64,000 nt of DNA from Cadophora sp. MPI-SDFR-AT-0126. Taxonomy: Eukaryota > Ascomycota > Leotiomycetes > Helotiales > Ploettnerulaceae. The position numbers were made by a program, and so were the translations under genes. The notes beneath the pieces are model-generated. The model was not told where the DNA came from. It did no database searches and worked only from the letters and a program-made list of their open reading frames with translations. This document shows positions 26,601 to 36,859 of this stretch, one piece after another. The first letter of the stretch is position 1; each line of letters begins with the position of its first letter. The DNA is taken from assembly GCA_020747065.1 (NCBI GenBank), contig JAGMVK010000005.1, positions 2,170,001 through 2,234,000 of the forward strand. The letters run 5' to 3'.

Positions 26601-28748
26601 TAACTCTCGCCCTACTGAATTAGAGCCTCCTTAGTAGTATACTTAGTGTACTAAATCAAGTTAATCTTAAACGTTAACTAAGAGTTAGAGATTCGCTTAA
26701 CTATTCCCTGAAGGATCTAGAGGTCCCCTAGCCCTTTAGTAATAATATTAAGGTTATAGTCTAATACTTAAGTAGTATTATTCTTGATTTTCTAAATAAT
26801 CGGAATTAAGTCTTCGCTAACTAGAGTAGTAACCCGATTTAAGGAGCTAGGCCTTATAGTCTTAGAATTATCTTAGAAGGCTCGTTATATCTGAGTAGTG
26901 GGAGTATTATCTTAGTAAGTAGTAAAGTCGGCCTGAAATCTGGTAATATCACTTACTTAAATTATTAGTAGTATTAGCTTAGTGAAGTAATTAATATTTA
27001 AATACCTCGCGGAATTGTTACTAATACTCTGCTCCTTGACTAGTATATTAATATCCTTAATAAGAGAGATCTTAGTCTCTACTACTTTAAATACTTTAGA
27101 GAATAGGGCTAGGTTATTAGTATTAAACTAGCCCCTGCCTTATTAAACCGATACCTCTATAGCTTTCTTTTTAAGGTGTACTGAAAGTGTAAATAGGAAT
27201 TAAAGTACAATTTACTTATCTATAAGATCGCTCTTATTTTTGTAATTAATAGCGACTTCCTTAAAGGCCCTATAGAATTAATGGACTTCTATTAGGTCGG
27301 AGTTCGTTACTTAAAGAAGTCGAAAGTCGTAAATAAGGGTATTAAGGTAGCTAATAGTATATAGGTAGTGATACGAATCGAGACTCTAATACTCTTTTTA
27401 AATTATAGCACTGAACTCCTTAAAAGTACTGGAAGTATACCCCGGGAGCCTCTTAAGATTCTATACTATAGAAGGTTCAGTGTACTTAATAACTCACTGC
27501 TTTATTTCATCCTCTGAAATAATCCTTCAACTCCTAAATAGGTAAACAAGGCTCTTAAGATATTAAGTAGCTTCTTACCTATTAAAGTATAAAGCTCCGA
27601 TACTGCGAGCTAGTAGTATAAGTTACTAAACGTTAATCTACTGCTTAGTGTCTTAGAGGTAGCCTTTATCTCCTGCTTTAGAAGGGGTCTTAGCTCCTTC
27701 GGATAGCCCTAAGCTACTTGAAGTAACACTAGCTTTATCCTTATCTTTTAAGACGTTAGGCTTTAATAAGCTTATATTAGTAATCGGTCTTACTTATAAG
27801 GTATTTACTAAAGCGCCTAAGGGAGTTCCAGCTTTAGGGCTACTAGAGCCTATTACCTTCTTCTCTTTAGGGCTAGTATTTCCAGTGGTATTTACTAGTA
27901 TAGTATTAGGTTTACTAGCTAGTGTTATTATATAAGGTTTATACGTATAAAATAGAGTATAATAGTAATTCCAGAAGGTAAAGAAAAGTAAGTGTTTTAT
28001 AGAATAGAAGAAAATAGTAGTAAAGGTAACTATAAAAGACTTAATCTTCCTAGATAGCGCTTAAGTAGACTTTCCTTAGGTATACTAGCCCCTAGATAAA
28101 GCTCCTTAAGAACTCCTTAAGTAGAATTCCTTTAACTATTTTTTTTAAAATAAGTAAAGACTTAGTATAGAAAAGATAAAGGAAATATAGTTTATAAATA
28201 AGTATTTAAAATAGAAGATTAAATCAACTAAAATAAAACTTATAATAATAGGACACTAAGACAGAAATTTCTATCCTAGCACGTAAAAACCCGAGGGTTC
28301 TAAGCTAAAAACAGTAAAGTAAAGATAAACGCTCTAATACTTAAGTATTTCAGGCTTAAGATACCTATACAATTCTATCCCTCCTAATACTTGTAGGCTT
28401 TCAGGCTCTAGTAAGGAGCTAATTAATTTCCGTTGGAGCTAGTAGTTTCCTTATCTTAAGTGAGTCTTAAGTCCTTAAAGAGGTGTTAAATAAAATAGAT
28501 AGCAGTAGTAAAGTTCCTATAAGAAGAGGTAGTATTTTTCCGGTACTTCGAGATTCTCCTCCCTTATAAGGTAAGTCTGTTATTCTAGTATAACCTCTCG
28601 ATATCGCAGCTGCTACTGCCGCGTCTATTATTATATTAAGGCCTATAAGAGGGCTAACTGAATAGTTCCTATAGTTGCACATTTAGCGTCTCCGAACCTT
28701 AAGAATTCTGAATTAGTATAAAGGACACTCTATTATACTTACCTAAAT
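23691..28748 (-). other. 5' part of Gypsy C (former gag and protease zone)
   Basis: RIP-mutated. By position on the minus strand this should be gag and protease. I could not read a sure zinc knuckle or protease motif. The 71-codon open frame at 28467-28682 has no recognisable similarity and probably stayed open by chance. The last bases, TAAAT (28744-28748), are the left target duplication of the intact copia. Confidence 0.5.
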
Positions 28749-28965
28749 TGTCGGTTCAATACCGAATATAAGCCAAGAATCAAACGTAAATATCATGTAT
28801 ATGCATATCAAGCTTGATGGTGTGGAAAATCTGTGTTTCTTCTAAGAGGGGGTGGGAGGTACTAGACTATATACTGCCTCCCGAAACGCCACCGAATCAC
28901 CCCCGTAAGTGGTCCTACCCCCTATTCTAGCTAAGACATGCTTTGGATAGGCCTGCGGACCAACA
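28749..28965. repeat. Left LTR (3' LTR for gag-pol) of the intact copia
   Basis: 217 bp, TGTCGG...CCAACA, no mismatch to 36206-36422. It is upstream of the antisense accessory gene and so may also supply that gene's promoter. Confidence 0.96.
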
Positions 28966-28967
28966 CT

Positions 28968-28983
28968 AGCAACTCTTCTTTTT
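28968..28983 (-). other. Probable polypurine tract of the intact copia
   Basis: Read on the minus strand, the purine run AAAAAGAAGAG lies a few bases before the 3' LTR, where plus-strand DNA synthesis would be primed. No tRNA-Met-type primer-binding site could be recognised next to the other LTR. Confidence 0.45.
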
Positions 28984-29456
28984 GGAAGGACACTTCCAAG
29001 CGAATCTTCATAGTACAGAAGCGAATCTCCAATACAGAATCGAACCTCCAACCCAATGGTAAAGAAAACAAGCTGTACAGAATGACCATATTCGCAAAGA
29101 AAAATAGAATGAGCGTACCAGGTACGGAGCTACGGAAGTACCATAGTCCGAAAGACCTCCGATTCTGGCCTGAAAAACCTCCCACGGAAGTAGTTGATGC
29201 GGCCCGTCAGAAGACAATAGCAAGTAAACAGACGCTAAGCGAGACCACCGCTGGCTGTACTATTACAAAAACCAGATCTCCCTCCATTCTGAAGCTTTCT
29301 TTCTTTAAGCAAACATCAAAAAACTCTCCGTACGTACACAGAATTGTCGATCTCCAGAGATATTCGCTAACATTTTGCTGTAGCCCGTACCAAATCAAAT
29401 AAGCAAAAGTATGTATACAAAACAAAAGAATCGTAGGTGGTTCAGTGGTGAAACGG

Positions 29457-30261
29457 ATGCTAACACAAACAGTGCCTGCACCCACACCATTCGGAGCTCT
29501 CGCCTCTGCCCACCGGAAGGACTGCGTTCGCTGCGTCCGAGCCATGATCAAGAAACCCGATCACGTCTGCGCCTTCGAGAACCGGAAGAGCAAGAAATGC
29601 TCGTACTGTACCGACCAGAGCGAAATCTGCACTCCCGTAGGTACTCCCCTTGTTTCCCCCTTTCTTTTCATTGTTTGGGATCTCGGATCCCCGAATGTAG
29701 TCCGTAACTGACCCGTATATAGCTGCCCTGGTACTTGGAAGCCGAGTACCAAGATCTCCTGCTTGCCCGGACTCTTGAGGAGACCGATAACATCTCTGCT
29801 GCTGCTGCTGCTCTCGATGCAGAGCTCCGTGTTGCGGTCGCCGAGTTGCCAAAAACTCGCGACGAGTTGAGTTTGGCGTTGTTGGAGGAGACTCGTGCTC
29901 TCCGTGCTGGGATGGCGGATCTCGCCCAAAGTCAATTCGTAGGTAATCCCCTTTTCTTTTCGTTCCGAATCCCCACCGTATGTACTCCGGTTCACGTCCG
30001 GCTAACCTTTCATAGGACTGCGGGCAGATCCTCTCCCGCATGGAGAAGCGGGTGGAGGAGGCCGTGGCTGCGGTCGTTGCTCGTCGTGGTGGTGACAAGC
30101 GTAAGCGTCCTGCGGGACAGGATGGAGATGGAGATGGAGATGATGAGGGAGCTGGCCCGGCCCCTCGGGCAAAGAGAACTCGGGGTGGAAGACGCCCAGG
30201 TGGCGCGGAGGTGGAGGAAACTGGCGCTGAGCCAGTCGATTTGGGAGCCGCCTACGATTAG
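29457..30261 (+). CDS. Antisense accessory gene of the copia element: Cys6 cluster and coiled-coil protein
   Basis: Three exons join in phase 0: 29457-29636, 29723-29938 and 30016-30261, giving 213 residues. Both introns (86 and 77 bp) start GTAGGTA and carry CTGAC or CTAAC branch sites just before TATAG or CATAG, so splicing looks genuine. Residues 23-58 hold six cysteines spaced C-X2-C-X11-C-X9-C-X2-C-X6-C. This resembles a Zn2Cys6 cluster with a long first loop. Residues about 64-130 are Glu/Leu/Ala-rich and likely coiled coil. Basic patches (DKRKRP, RAKRTRGGRR) in the last exon suit nuclear import. The gene converges on gag-pol, with 291 bp between the two stops. A DNA- or chromatin-binding regulator of the element is an inference; I recognise no named family. 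ATG 29457 is the first in-frame ATG of the open frame. Confidence 0.78.
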
Positions 30262-30552
30262 GGGAATAGGCCCTGTTTCGGAAAGGCTTCGTGGCTGGTT
30301 CTTCGTGGCGGCACTTTCTTCATACCGGTGTACGGGAGTAGCCCCCTGTGGTGAAACCGGCATTTAGTCCCTGTTGGAGTGTCGTCGCAAGGCCGCCCGT
30401 TGGTGCTTTGAATCAGAGGGTAATTAAATGCAAATCAAACTCGTTCTCTCCTCCGTATCTTGAACAGAAATGAAAATACTTGCAAGTGATTAATGAGAGT
30501 TGTAAGGAAATCATAACAAAGGAAAAACTGCTCCTCATCCGAAACTCCTCCG

Positions 30553-33500
30553 TTACTCCCCCGAATCGACCCTGTCGACTCGTGAGTCTGGATCATGAGT
30601 CAAACGAGCCTCCAAATCAACATCAAGTGGCCTCTGAACCCAACCTTCTATCTTCACAGTCAAGGTGTTGGTGTCAATTAGCTCTTGGAGAGCTTTATTT
30701 GGTGCTGTCTTTGTCATGGCATCAGCAGGATTGCTGGTGCCATTGATCCACCGAATCTCCGTCAGCTCCCTGCGCTCATATGACTGCCGAATTGCCATGA
30801 TATCAATCATTAAACGCTTCTCCTTTGTAGTGCCAAGTTTGATAATGCACTCGTAAAGAGATAGGGAATCTGTACACACCACGGTCGGAAGCCGTGGGAG
30901 TCCAAGCTTATCCGTTACCATGTTGACGGTGGTTCCCAAAGCAATCAACATATCGATTCCTGCTACCATAGCATACAGCTCCGAAGCGAGTACAGCACGC
31001 GTTACTCTCTTGCACTTTGTAGAGCTTGCATGAATGATGTTGCCAGAGAGGGTAAATTCCGAATCCCCCTCCGTTTCTGATCCGATTGTTACCAGAAACC
31101 CGATCTGTGAGCTCAGATCCTTATTGTTGGCAAATGATCCATCGACAAAGACGTAAAGTCTGGCAGAGTGTAGGTCCACTGGTATGTACCGTAAACCTCT
31201 CTCCGTGTTGTCCATTTGCCATTGAAGACGTTGGTTCAGGGCCTTCGCGTCTTCTACTGTTGGATCCTGATGTTGCGCTGCCACCGACAAATCAAAGGTG
31301 GCTTCAGGTTGACAGATCGTTGCAATATACGCGCCGCGAGCTCGTTGTTCCACATATGCCTTCTTGTAATCTGGCACCGTCACATCAATTAACTCTAGTC
31401 TCGTTCCTTGACCTTTCTGCGACATGTAGATGTTGCTCCCGGCCAAAGTGATAGTACATCCGTTGAACGTAATAGATTCGGAGGGGTTTAGGACCTGAAT
31501 CGGTTTTGTCAAGAAATTGGCTTTCGTAATCCCTTCCTGCTCTCGTGCTAAGAATTCATTATCTCCGAGGATTAACGTGTCGTCTGTTTGCATTCCAACA
31601 ATCCCAAAATCGTGGCTGTCTTTGGTGCTGATTAGCAAGCAAGGGTCGTACGTTGATGTTTCCATTTGAAGTTTTTCCACATGATGTTTATGGTAGGTGT
31701 TAAACCAGTGATTTCCGGATTCTGGTATGCCATAAAGAGGAAGCATTACCATAAATATCGTATCAGGAGGGAACTCATTTGCGATCTCTTCAGGTGGCCA
31801 CGCAAGGATGTTCCTAAGAAGTTTTGTCGTCGACTGGACATAGGCCTGGGTGATGTCCCGAATTGCTAGATGCATATCGGATCTCTTTCGGATCTGATTC
31901 GGATGTCTCATAGTAGCGGCCAGTGATATGATCAATCGCTGACTTACCCGTTGAATAGTTGGAGATTGGGTTAATATCTCTTTCTTGCCTTTGTCGTTGA
32001 AGCATTGGATAACGAGCCTCGATTTCTCGTATGGTGTTGATGATTCCTTGCCTTTTACTTCGTCCACCATTCTTGATTTGAAGATGCGGTGGCCTCTTGC
32101 TCTGGGGTCATTTCTGGAAATCGGCATAAAAACGCCTCTCTTGATGAGAGCCTCATACTCAACTCGACGGGACTGCTGGAATGGTGGGCCAGGTGTAGTA
32201 ATCTTGCCCTCTGCGCGTAGCTTAATCGATAGCCCTCGATCCCTTATTTCCTTCTCAGTCAGAAACACGTTAGCATCGTAGTCGTCATCAATTGTTGGTA
32301 GTCCCGGGATTGGTTTTATAAATGGGACCTCAACCGTGATTCGGGGGGGTTTCGGTGCTGTTTCGTGGGCTTTTCGGACTGGTGAGCCAGGCTCACGGGT
32401 CACATCTGGCACTTTTTCTTTCTTTTGTTCAACGCCAGATGTATCTGTTTTGAATGGGCGCACAGATGTTGATCGGAATGTGCGTACTCTGCCGTTGTCC
32501 ATATCGATCCTGCATGCCTCGCCTTCTATTCCCAAGAAAATGTATGGTCCTCTCCAGCCTTTCTTTTCTCGCCATACCAAAACTTGATCTTGAAGCCGGA
32601 GATCATGAATGTGCGTCGTACCGGGGCCGTTACGGGTTGCCAGCGCATCGTTGGCTTGGCGTTTAGCATGCACCTTGCGTACTTCTTTCATGGCCTTTTT
32701 GATGGTTTCCGCACGTTGCTGAATAGACGGGTTTGGAGGATCCATTTCTGTCATTCTGGGGTAAGCTCCAAAAACGAGCAGTGTAGGAATCAAGCCATTC
32801 GGTCCAGCTGTATCGTTGACAGCTTTGACAGCCATTTGTAATCGATCCTCGTCGCTCAGATCGGGATGCTCTACTGTGACGATTTCATAGGCACGCCTGA
32901 GTGGACGATGATACCGTTCTACTTTGCCAACTGAGTGGTGTGCCTCCACGGGCACAAGCTTTGGTGTACTTCCTACTGCTCTGAGTGCTCCCCGAAACTC
33001 CTCAGAGTTGAAGTTGGTTCCATAGTCGTAGACAACGAAGTCTGGGGGCCTAATGTATGTGTCCATCCATGCTGACTTGAAAGCATTGAAGGTGGCCTGA
33101 GCCGTAGCTGATCCGGGGCGCCTTCGGAGCAGTTTCGCAGCTCCGAACCCTGTGGCCTCGTCGACCATGTGAAGTGCATATCGGTTCCCAAATTGTGCTA
33201 TATCAACATAGACTGTGTGATTGAAGTCGATGTCGTCTTGCAATTTGAAGCGAAAGCGATGTGGAGCGTCTGCGTGTTTCTGGCAATGCTCACACATCTC
33301 TTTGACTCGTAACATGATCTCGGAATCGGAATCATGGCCTGCTTGATCTAACAGGTGTTGCAACCGTTGTACCGATGGATGGCCGAATCTCCTATGTAGC
33401 CGGCGAATCTCTGTCTCCGTCAGGTGGCACTCGTTGATGGTACTGTTCGAAGAATCGACAAGTTGATGATTTTGGTCCAAGAGCAGCCATGGATGATCAT

Positions 33501-35907
33501 CCTTCCGTACAATCAAGTACTTCTTATCACCTTGAACCAACACATTCTGTATGTTGTCGTAGTATGCCCCCATCTTGTCCATTTGTTGCAAGCATAGCAG
33601 GAATGGCACGTCTGTATCCACAATATGGAAATCCAAAATTCCAACTGGAGTATCCACTGTGGCGATTCCAAGGGAAGGTCGTGAACCTGCTCCGAATTTG
33701 ATCCGACTCTTACCCGACTCGCTGGTATCGTATTTGACATTTCGAATCCGTTGCAACGCACGTAATTGATTGAGACCTCCAACGTTTTTGTTAGAAGCGC
33801 CTGTGTCAATGAGAAGACCTTGGAAGAAACGGTCCGTCCATTGAGTCGTATAGGCCTCATTTTCTGGAGGTTTCTGAATCCGGCTTTCCAGGATGTGGGT
33901 GGCCTTCTTCTCTTCAAGTTGTTCTATCACTTCCCGCGCATCGTACATTGCCTCACTGGCACTGAACACAGTTGTGAAGTTGGCCGATCCATCGCTGCAT
34001 CCGCTGTCCGAATCTGTGGAGGTTTCATCGATCCCGGAAGAAGTGTCTTGGTTATCGGGGTCATCTGGGTCATCTCTTCCTGACTGACCCTGAATGTCCC
34101 CCGAACCCGATCCGACTCCCTCTGCATATGCCAGGTAGGCTTGAAATGATGCCTCTGTAGGTTTCACACCTTCAGCTTTTCGTGCAGCAAAGTATCGCGC
34201 TTTGGAGGCTGCCTGCTCCTCGTTAGAATGGCGGCTGCTGTGGCAGTCCATCTTCTTGCAGACGATACACCCTGTATAACCTGGCTTGGGCTTGAATGTA
34301 GTTCCGCGTTTGTTGCCTGCGGAAAACTTCATCCTTCGGTCCGAGTAGTGGGCCGTCCCGTCCGCAACGTAGGCACGGTGTCGACTCGGCCCTGAATCGG
34401 TGTGTTTACCGACTCGTGATCCCGGCTCATGAGCCGTTTCCACGCTCAGAGCCGTGCGAAGACTGTCCATCAATGTAGGGAAAGTTGGTGGTGCTCGAAA
34501 CAGTGCCATCTTGAAGAGTGGGTTACCTGAAACTCCCTGCACGAGTTTGTCGCGCAAAGTTTTGTCGTTCCGCATATTGTCGTCTTTGAGACCAAGTTGG
34601 ATGCTCTGCAGCTCTCTGGCAAAGTTCTCCAACTGGACCAGAATTGGCCTGCCCTTCTGGTAAGGTTCAGCTTGAAATGACAAGAAGGTCAAGCTAAACC
34701 ATCGGCTGAGGAATTGGTTGGCTCTCTCTTCCGTCTCGAAATTGGTACGTGTTGCTTTGACAAGTTCGTCAAAGTTGTACCCTTTGTTCTGAAGGTACCG
34801 GTAATAGTACGTAGATGCTCCGTCCCGGAGCATCGTCGGAAATGCCCGGTGCCAAATGTCATAATCAACACCTGCTTTCTGGCAGAAGTCGGCAAAGATG
34901 TGTAGTTTCTCGTCCAAGTGGTCTTTGGACCCACTGTACTGAAGCTCTTTGGTGTACATCTTGCTAAGGTTCACTAGCGATTTCGATTGATCCTGCGTCA
35001 GTGTTTCCATGACATACCAAGGCGGCCGTATCTGTTCCGTATGTGGTCCGATTGTTCTCGGTACCGTAAATGGGGGCAAAGATCCATCCCGTGGGTGCAC
35101 TTCTGGAATTGGTACGGGGTTTGGCAATGGATTCTCGTTCGGTCTCCACCTTGGCGCCGTATTCAGGGATTCTCTCCCAGGGGTAAATGAGAACTCTCTC
35201 TTTGTACGAACTGGTGGTGTCGCGGCGTACAGATCGTCGTCTGGAATGATGGTCCTTACATGGGCAGGGGTCATGAGATGGTCTGAGATCTGAGACACCT
35301 CGGCTCTTGGGAAATTGCTCCTCAACGGAATATGTTGGCGCAATCCCTCTTCCTCATCTGAAGGAGTCGATTCAGCAGAATCGATCACTACAGTTGGCCC
35401 GTTGCGTCGAGATGGTGGTAGCATTCCTTGATGAAGTGTTTGGGTAGTCGAAGCTGTCGCTTGGCGAGGGTTCTGAATATGGTCCGGTACTGTGTCGGGA
35501 GCGTTCCGAATCTGCAACTCCAGCTGTTCTTCCGGCCAAAAGTTAGTTTCGGCTCGAGCTGTCTGAGCGAGTGCAACCGTAATTGGTGTCTTATCCTTCC
35601 GTACGAACACGCCGTTTGCTCGTAACGTGTCACGTAGGTGCATTCGTTCCACCTTCTTGATGCGAGCGAAGTGGCCTGGAGACCAATTTCCGAAATATTC
35701 CCAAAAGTCCAGGAACAGGAATTCGCCCTTAGAATGGCCATCGCAGAAGTTCTTTCGAAACTCCTGCGAGAGCTTCGTAGCATCATCTGGTGGCGTTTCC
35801 ACTGGTCGCGGTCCTGACCACATCGCCACCGCTTCCGCCTCTGCTCCCGTAGCTGTCTCTTCCTCTCTCCCACCCTGATCCGAAGTAACTGGTGTTTCTT
35901 CGGCCAT
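30553..35907 (-). CDS. Ty1/copia Gag-Pol polyprotein
   Basis: A single frame of 1,784 residues. Gag occupies about the first 560 residues and ends in a short C547-X2-C550-X4-C555 cluster with nearby histidines. Then come aspartic protease (LLIDTGAS, D701), integrase zinc site H838/H843/C872/C875, integrase core D902, D961 and E997 (D-X58-D-X35-E), reverse transcriptase (RDITQAYVQS with D1351; MQTDDTLIL with D1442-D1443) and RNase H (D1589, E1643, D1680). Integrase before reverse transcriptase defines Ty1/copia. All catalytic positions are kept, so the product can be active. The RT box reads QTDD where most copia elements have YVDD, a variant I know from fungal elements. ATG 35907 gives an acidic Gag N-terminus; no stop or frameshift separates gag and pol. 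Confidence 0.95.
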   Translation of the reverse strand: MAEETPVTSDQGGREEETATGAEAEAVAMWSGPRPVETPPDDATKLSQEFRKNFCDGHSKGEFLFLDFWEYFGNWSPGHFARIKKVERMHLRDTLRANGVFVRKDKTPITVALAQTARAETNFWPEEQLELQIRNAPDTVPDHIQNPRQATASTTQTLHQGMLPPSRRNGPTVVIDSAESTPSDEEEGLRQHIPLRSNFPRAEVSQISDHLMTPAHVRTIIPDDDLYAATPPVRTKREFSFTPGRESLNTAPRWRPNENPLPNPVPIPEVHPRDGSLPPFTVPRTIGPHTEQIRPPWYVMETLTQDQSKSLVNLSKMYTKELQYSGSKDHLDEKLHIFADFCQKAGVDYDIWHRAFPTMLRDGASTYYYRYLQNKGYNFDELVKATRTNFETEERANQFLSRWFSLTFLSFQAEPYQKGRPILVQLENFARELQSIQLGLKDDNMRNDKTLRDKLVQGVSGNPLFKMALFRAPPTFPTLMDSLRTALSVETAHEPGSRVGKHTDSGPSRHRAYVADGTAHYSDRRMKFSAGNKRGTTFKPKPGYTGCIVCKKMDCHSSRHSNEEQAASKARYFAARKAEGVKPTEASFQAYLAYAEGVGSGSGDIQGQSGRDDPDDPDNQDTSSGIDETSTDSDSGCSDGSANFTTVFSASEAMYDAREVIEQLEEKKATHILESRIQKPPENEAYTTQWTDRFFQGLLIDTGASNKNVGGLNQLRALQRIRNVKYDTSESGKSRIKFGAGSRPSLGIATVDTPVGILDFHIVDTDVPFLLCLQQMDKMGAYYDNIQNVLVQGDKKYLIVRKDDHPWLLLDQNHQLVDSSNSTINECHLTETEIRRLHRRFGHPSVQRLQHLLDQAGHDSDSEIMLRVKEMCEHCQKHADAPHRFRFKLQDDIDFNHTVYVDIAQFGNRYALHMVDEATGFGAAKLLRRRPGSATAQATFNAFKSAWMDTYIRPPDFVVYDYGTNFNSEEFRGALRAVGSTPKLVPVEAHHSVGKVERYHRPLRRAYEIVTVEHPDLSDEDRLQMAVKAVNDTAGPNGLIPTLLVFGAYPRMTEMDPPNPSIQQRAETIKKAMKEVRKVHAKRQANDALATRNGPGTTHIHDLRLQDQVLVWREKKGWRGPYIFLGIEGEACRIDMDNGRVRTFRSTSVRPFKTDTSGVEQKKEKVPDVTREPGSPVRKAHETAPKPPRITVEVPFIKPIPGLPTIDDDYDANVFLTEKEIRDRGLSIKLRAEGKITTPGPPFQQSRRVEYEALIKRGVFMPISRNDPRARGHRIFKSRMVDEVKGKESSTPYEKSRLVIQCFNDKGKKEILTQSPTIQRVSQRLIISLAATMRHPNQIRKRSDMHLAIRDITQAYVQSTTKLLRNILAWPPEEIANEFPPDTIFMVMLPLYGIPESGNHWFNTYHKHHVEKLQMETSTYDPCLLISTKDSHDFGIVGMQTDDTLILGDNEFLAREQEGITKANFLTKPIQVLNPSESITFNGCTITLAGSNIYMSQKGQGTRLELIDVTVPDYKKAYVEQRARGAYIATICQPEATFDLSVAAQHQDPTVEDAKALNQRLQWQMDNTERGLRYIPVDLHSARLYVFVDGSFANNKDLSSQIGFLVTIGSETEGDSEFTLSGNIIHASSTKCKRVTRAVLASELYAMVAGIDMLIALGTTVNMVTDKLGLPRLPTVVCTDSLSLYECIIKLGTTKEKRLMIDIMAIRQSYERRELTEIRWINGTSNPADAMTKTAPNKALQELIDTNTLTVKIEGWVQRPLDVDLEARLTHDPDSRVDRVDSGE

Positions 35908-36205
35908 GATTCGTACCTGATTCGGTGGTGTCCCGGAATTGATACTTGATTTTTGCTTGGAATCTCCTTAGCTGAAGTCAAGCAATTGACTTGACGATTG
36001 TCGAAGAGGAATCGTCGCTGTTGTTATGCGTACTGCCGTACGAGATTTGCAGTCTAAACGTGATGCCGGTCCCCTCCCACTGAATCGTCAATCGTTGATT
36101 CAGGTTCAAAGATGGCCCGAAAAGTACAGCTAAGTACTTAACGTTGAGTCGCCGCTTGTCCTGCCGTGACCTATCTGTCTGTGGTTCGCATTGACCACTG
36201 ATCAG

Positions 36206-36422
36206 TGTCGGTTCAATACCGAATATAAGCCAAGAATCAAACGTAAATATCATGTATATGCATATCAAGCTTGATGGTGTGGAAAATCTGTGTTTCTTCT
36301 AAGAGGGGGTGGGAGGTACTAGACTATATACTGCCTCCCGAAACGCCACCGAATCACCCCCGTAAGTGGTCCTACCCCCTATTCTAGCTAAGACATGCTT
36401 TGGATAGGCCTGCGGACCAACA
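36206..36422. repeat. Right LTR (5' LTR for gag-pol) of the intact copia
   Basis: 217 bp, followed by the target duplication TAAAT. Its minus-strand reading would start the genomic transcript. The gag-pol start codon lies about 300 bp inside. Confidence 0.96.
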
Positions 36423-36472
36423 TAAATACCTTATATACTCTGAACATTCCCTACGTAGGTCACTAAAATACA

Positions 36473-36746
36473 TGTAGAGGGAAGGACCCTAATCCCCCAT
36501 ATAATAAGAGGGTAGTAAATACAAGGTATATAAGGTGTAAGGTTTAAGAAATAATAGATAGACGAAATTAAAAGATATTATATATCTAAAGAGTACGAAT
36601 TGTTAATTAGAGAAAGAAGTGTAAATCCTATTAGAAGGAAAAGTACTATTATTAATAATAAGATCTCTTAAAGAAGGTCTCAACTTAAGTATAATACGAA
36701 GTACATAAGTCAGGTGACAAAAGTTTTACTGAGCCAATCCCCACCA
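36473..36746. repeat. Right (5') LTR of Gypsy C
   Basis: 274 bp, TGTAGAGGG...CCCCACCA, followed by the target duplication TAATA. It is less RIP-mutated than its left partner. Only 45 bp of Gypsy leader separate it from the copia insertion. Confidence 0.9.
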
Positions 36747-36859
36747 TAATAATACTCTATCTTACAAAAATTAATTCACTTCACCTTTTCTTTTTATTCA
36801 CTTTACTAGTAAATATGTAAATATATAATTAACTATATCTTTATAACTTATAAATAATT

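Larger units (their letters stand above)
28749..36422 (-). mobile_element. Intact Ty1/copia LTR retrotransposon with an extra antisense gene
   Basis: 7,674 bp flanked by the target duplication TAAAT (28744-28748 and 36423-36427). Its two 217-bp LTRs show no difference. Gag-pol is a single uninterrupted frame of 1,784 codons on the minus strand. A spliced gene lies on the plus strand between the gag-pol stop and the left (3') LTR. GC content and codon use are normal, with no sign of RIP, in contrast to the Gypsy it sits in and to older copies of the same family at 531-16550, 50258-59095 and about 63720-64000. This is a very recent insertion and probably a transposition-competent copy. Confidence 0.96.
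17105..36746 (-). mobile_element. RIP-mutated Ty3/Gypsy element of about 12 kb (Gypsy C), host of the intact copia
   Basis: The LTRs at 17105-17376 and 36473-36746 are flanked by the duplication TAATA (17100-17104 and 36747-36751). After subtracting the intact copia and its duplicated 5-mer, the element is about 11.96 kb. The minus-strand orientation follows from a purine-rich tract next to the left LTR (AAAAGGGGGG read on the minus strand) and from the reverse-transcriptase fragments at about 22.7-23.7 kb. All frames are broken. It is large for a fungal Gypsy element, and roughly 3-4 kb next to its 3' LTR is not explained by pol. Confidence 0.9.

Noticed and set aside
28467..28682. 71-codon frame in Gypsy C near the copia insertion
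   Set aside because: Hydrophobic but without homologues that I know. Probably an accidental open stretch in the former gag leader.
28938..29402. 154-codon plus-strand frame overlapping the end of the left copia LTR
   Set aside because: It starts in the LTR, shows no recognisable domain and is followed directly by the better supported spliced gene. I consider it leader sequence of that gene or a chance frame.
29460..30098. 212-codon minus-strand frame
   Set aside because: It is a shadow of the accessory gene's exons and crosses both introns; composition is Arg/Ser/Pro-rich as usual for such shadows.
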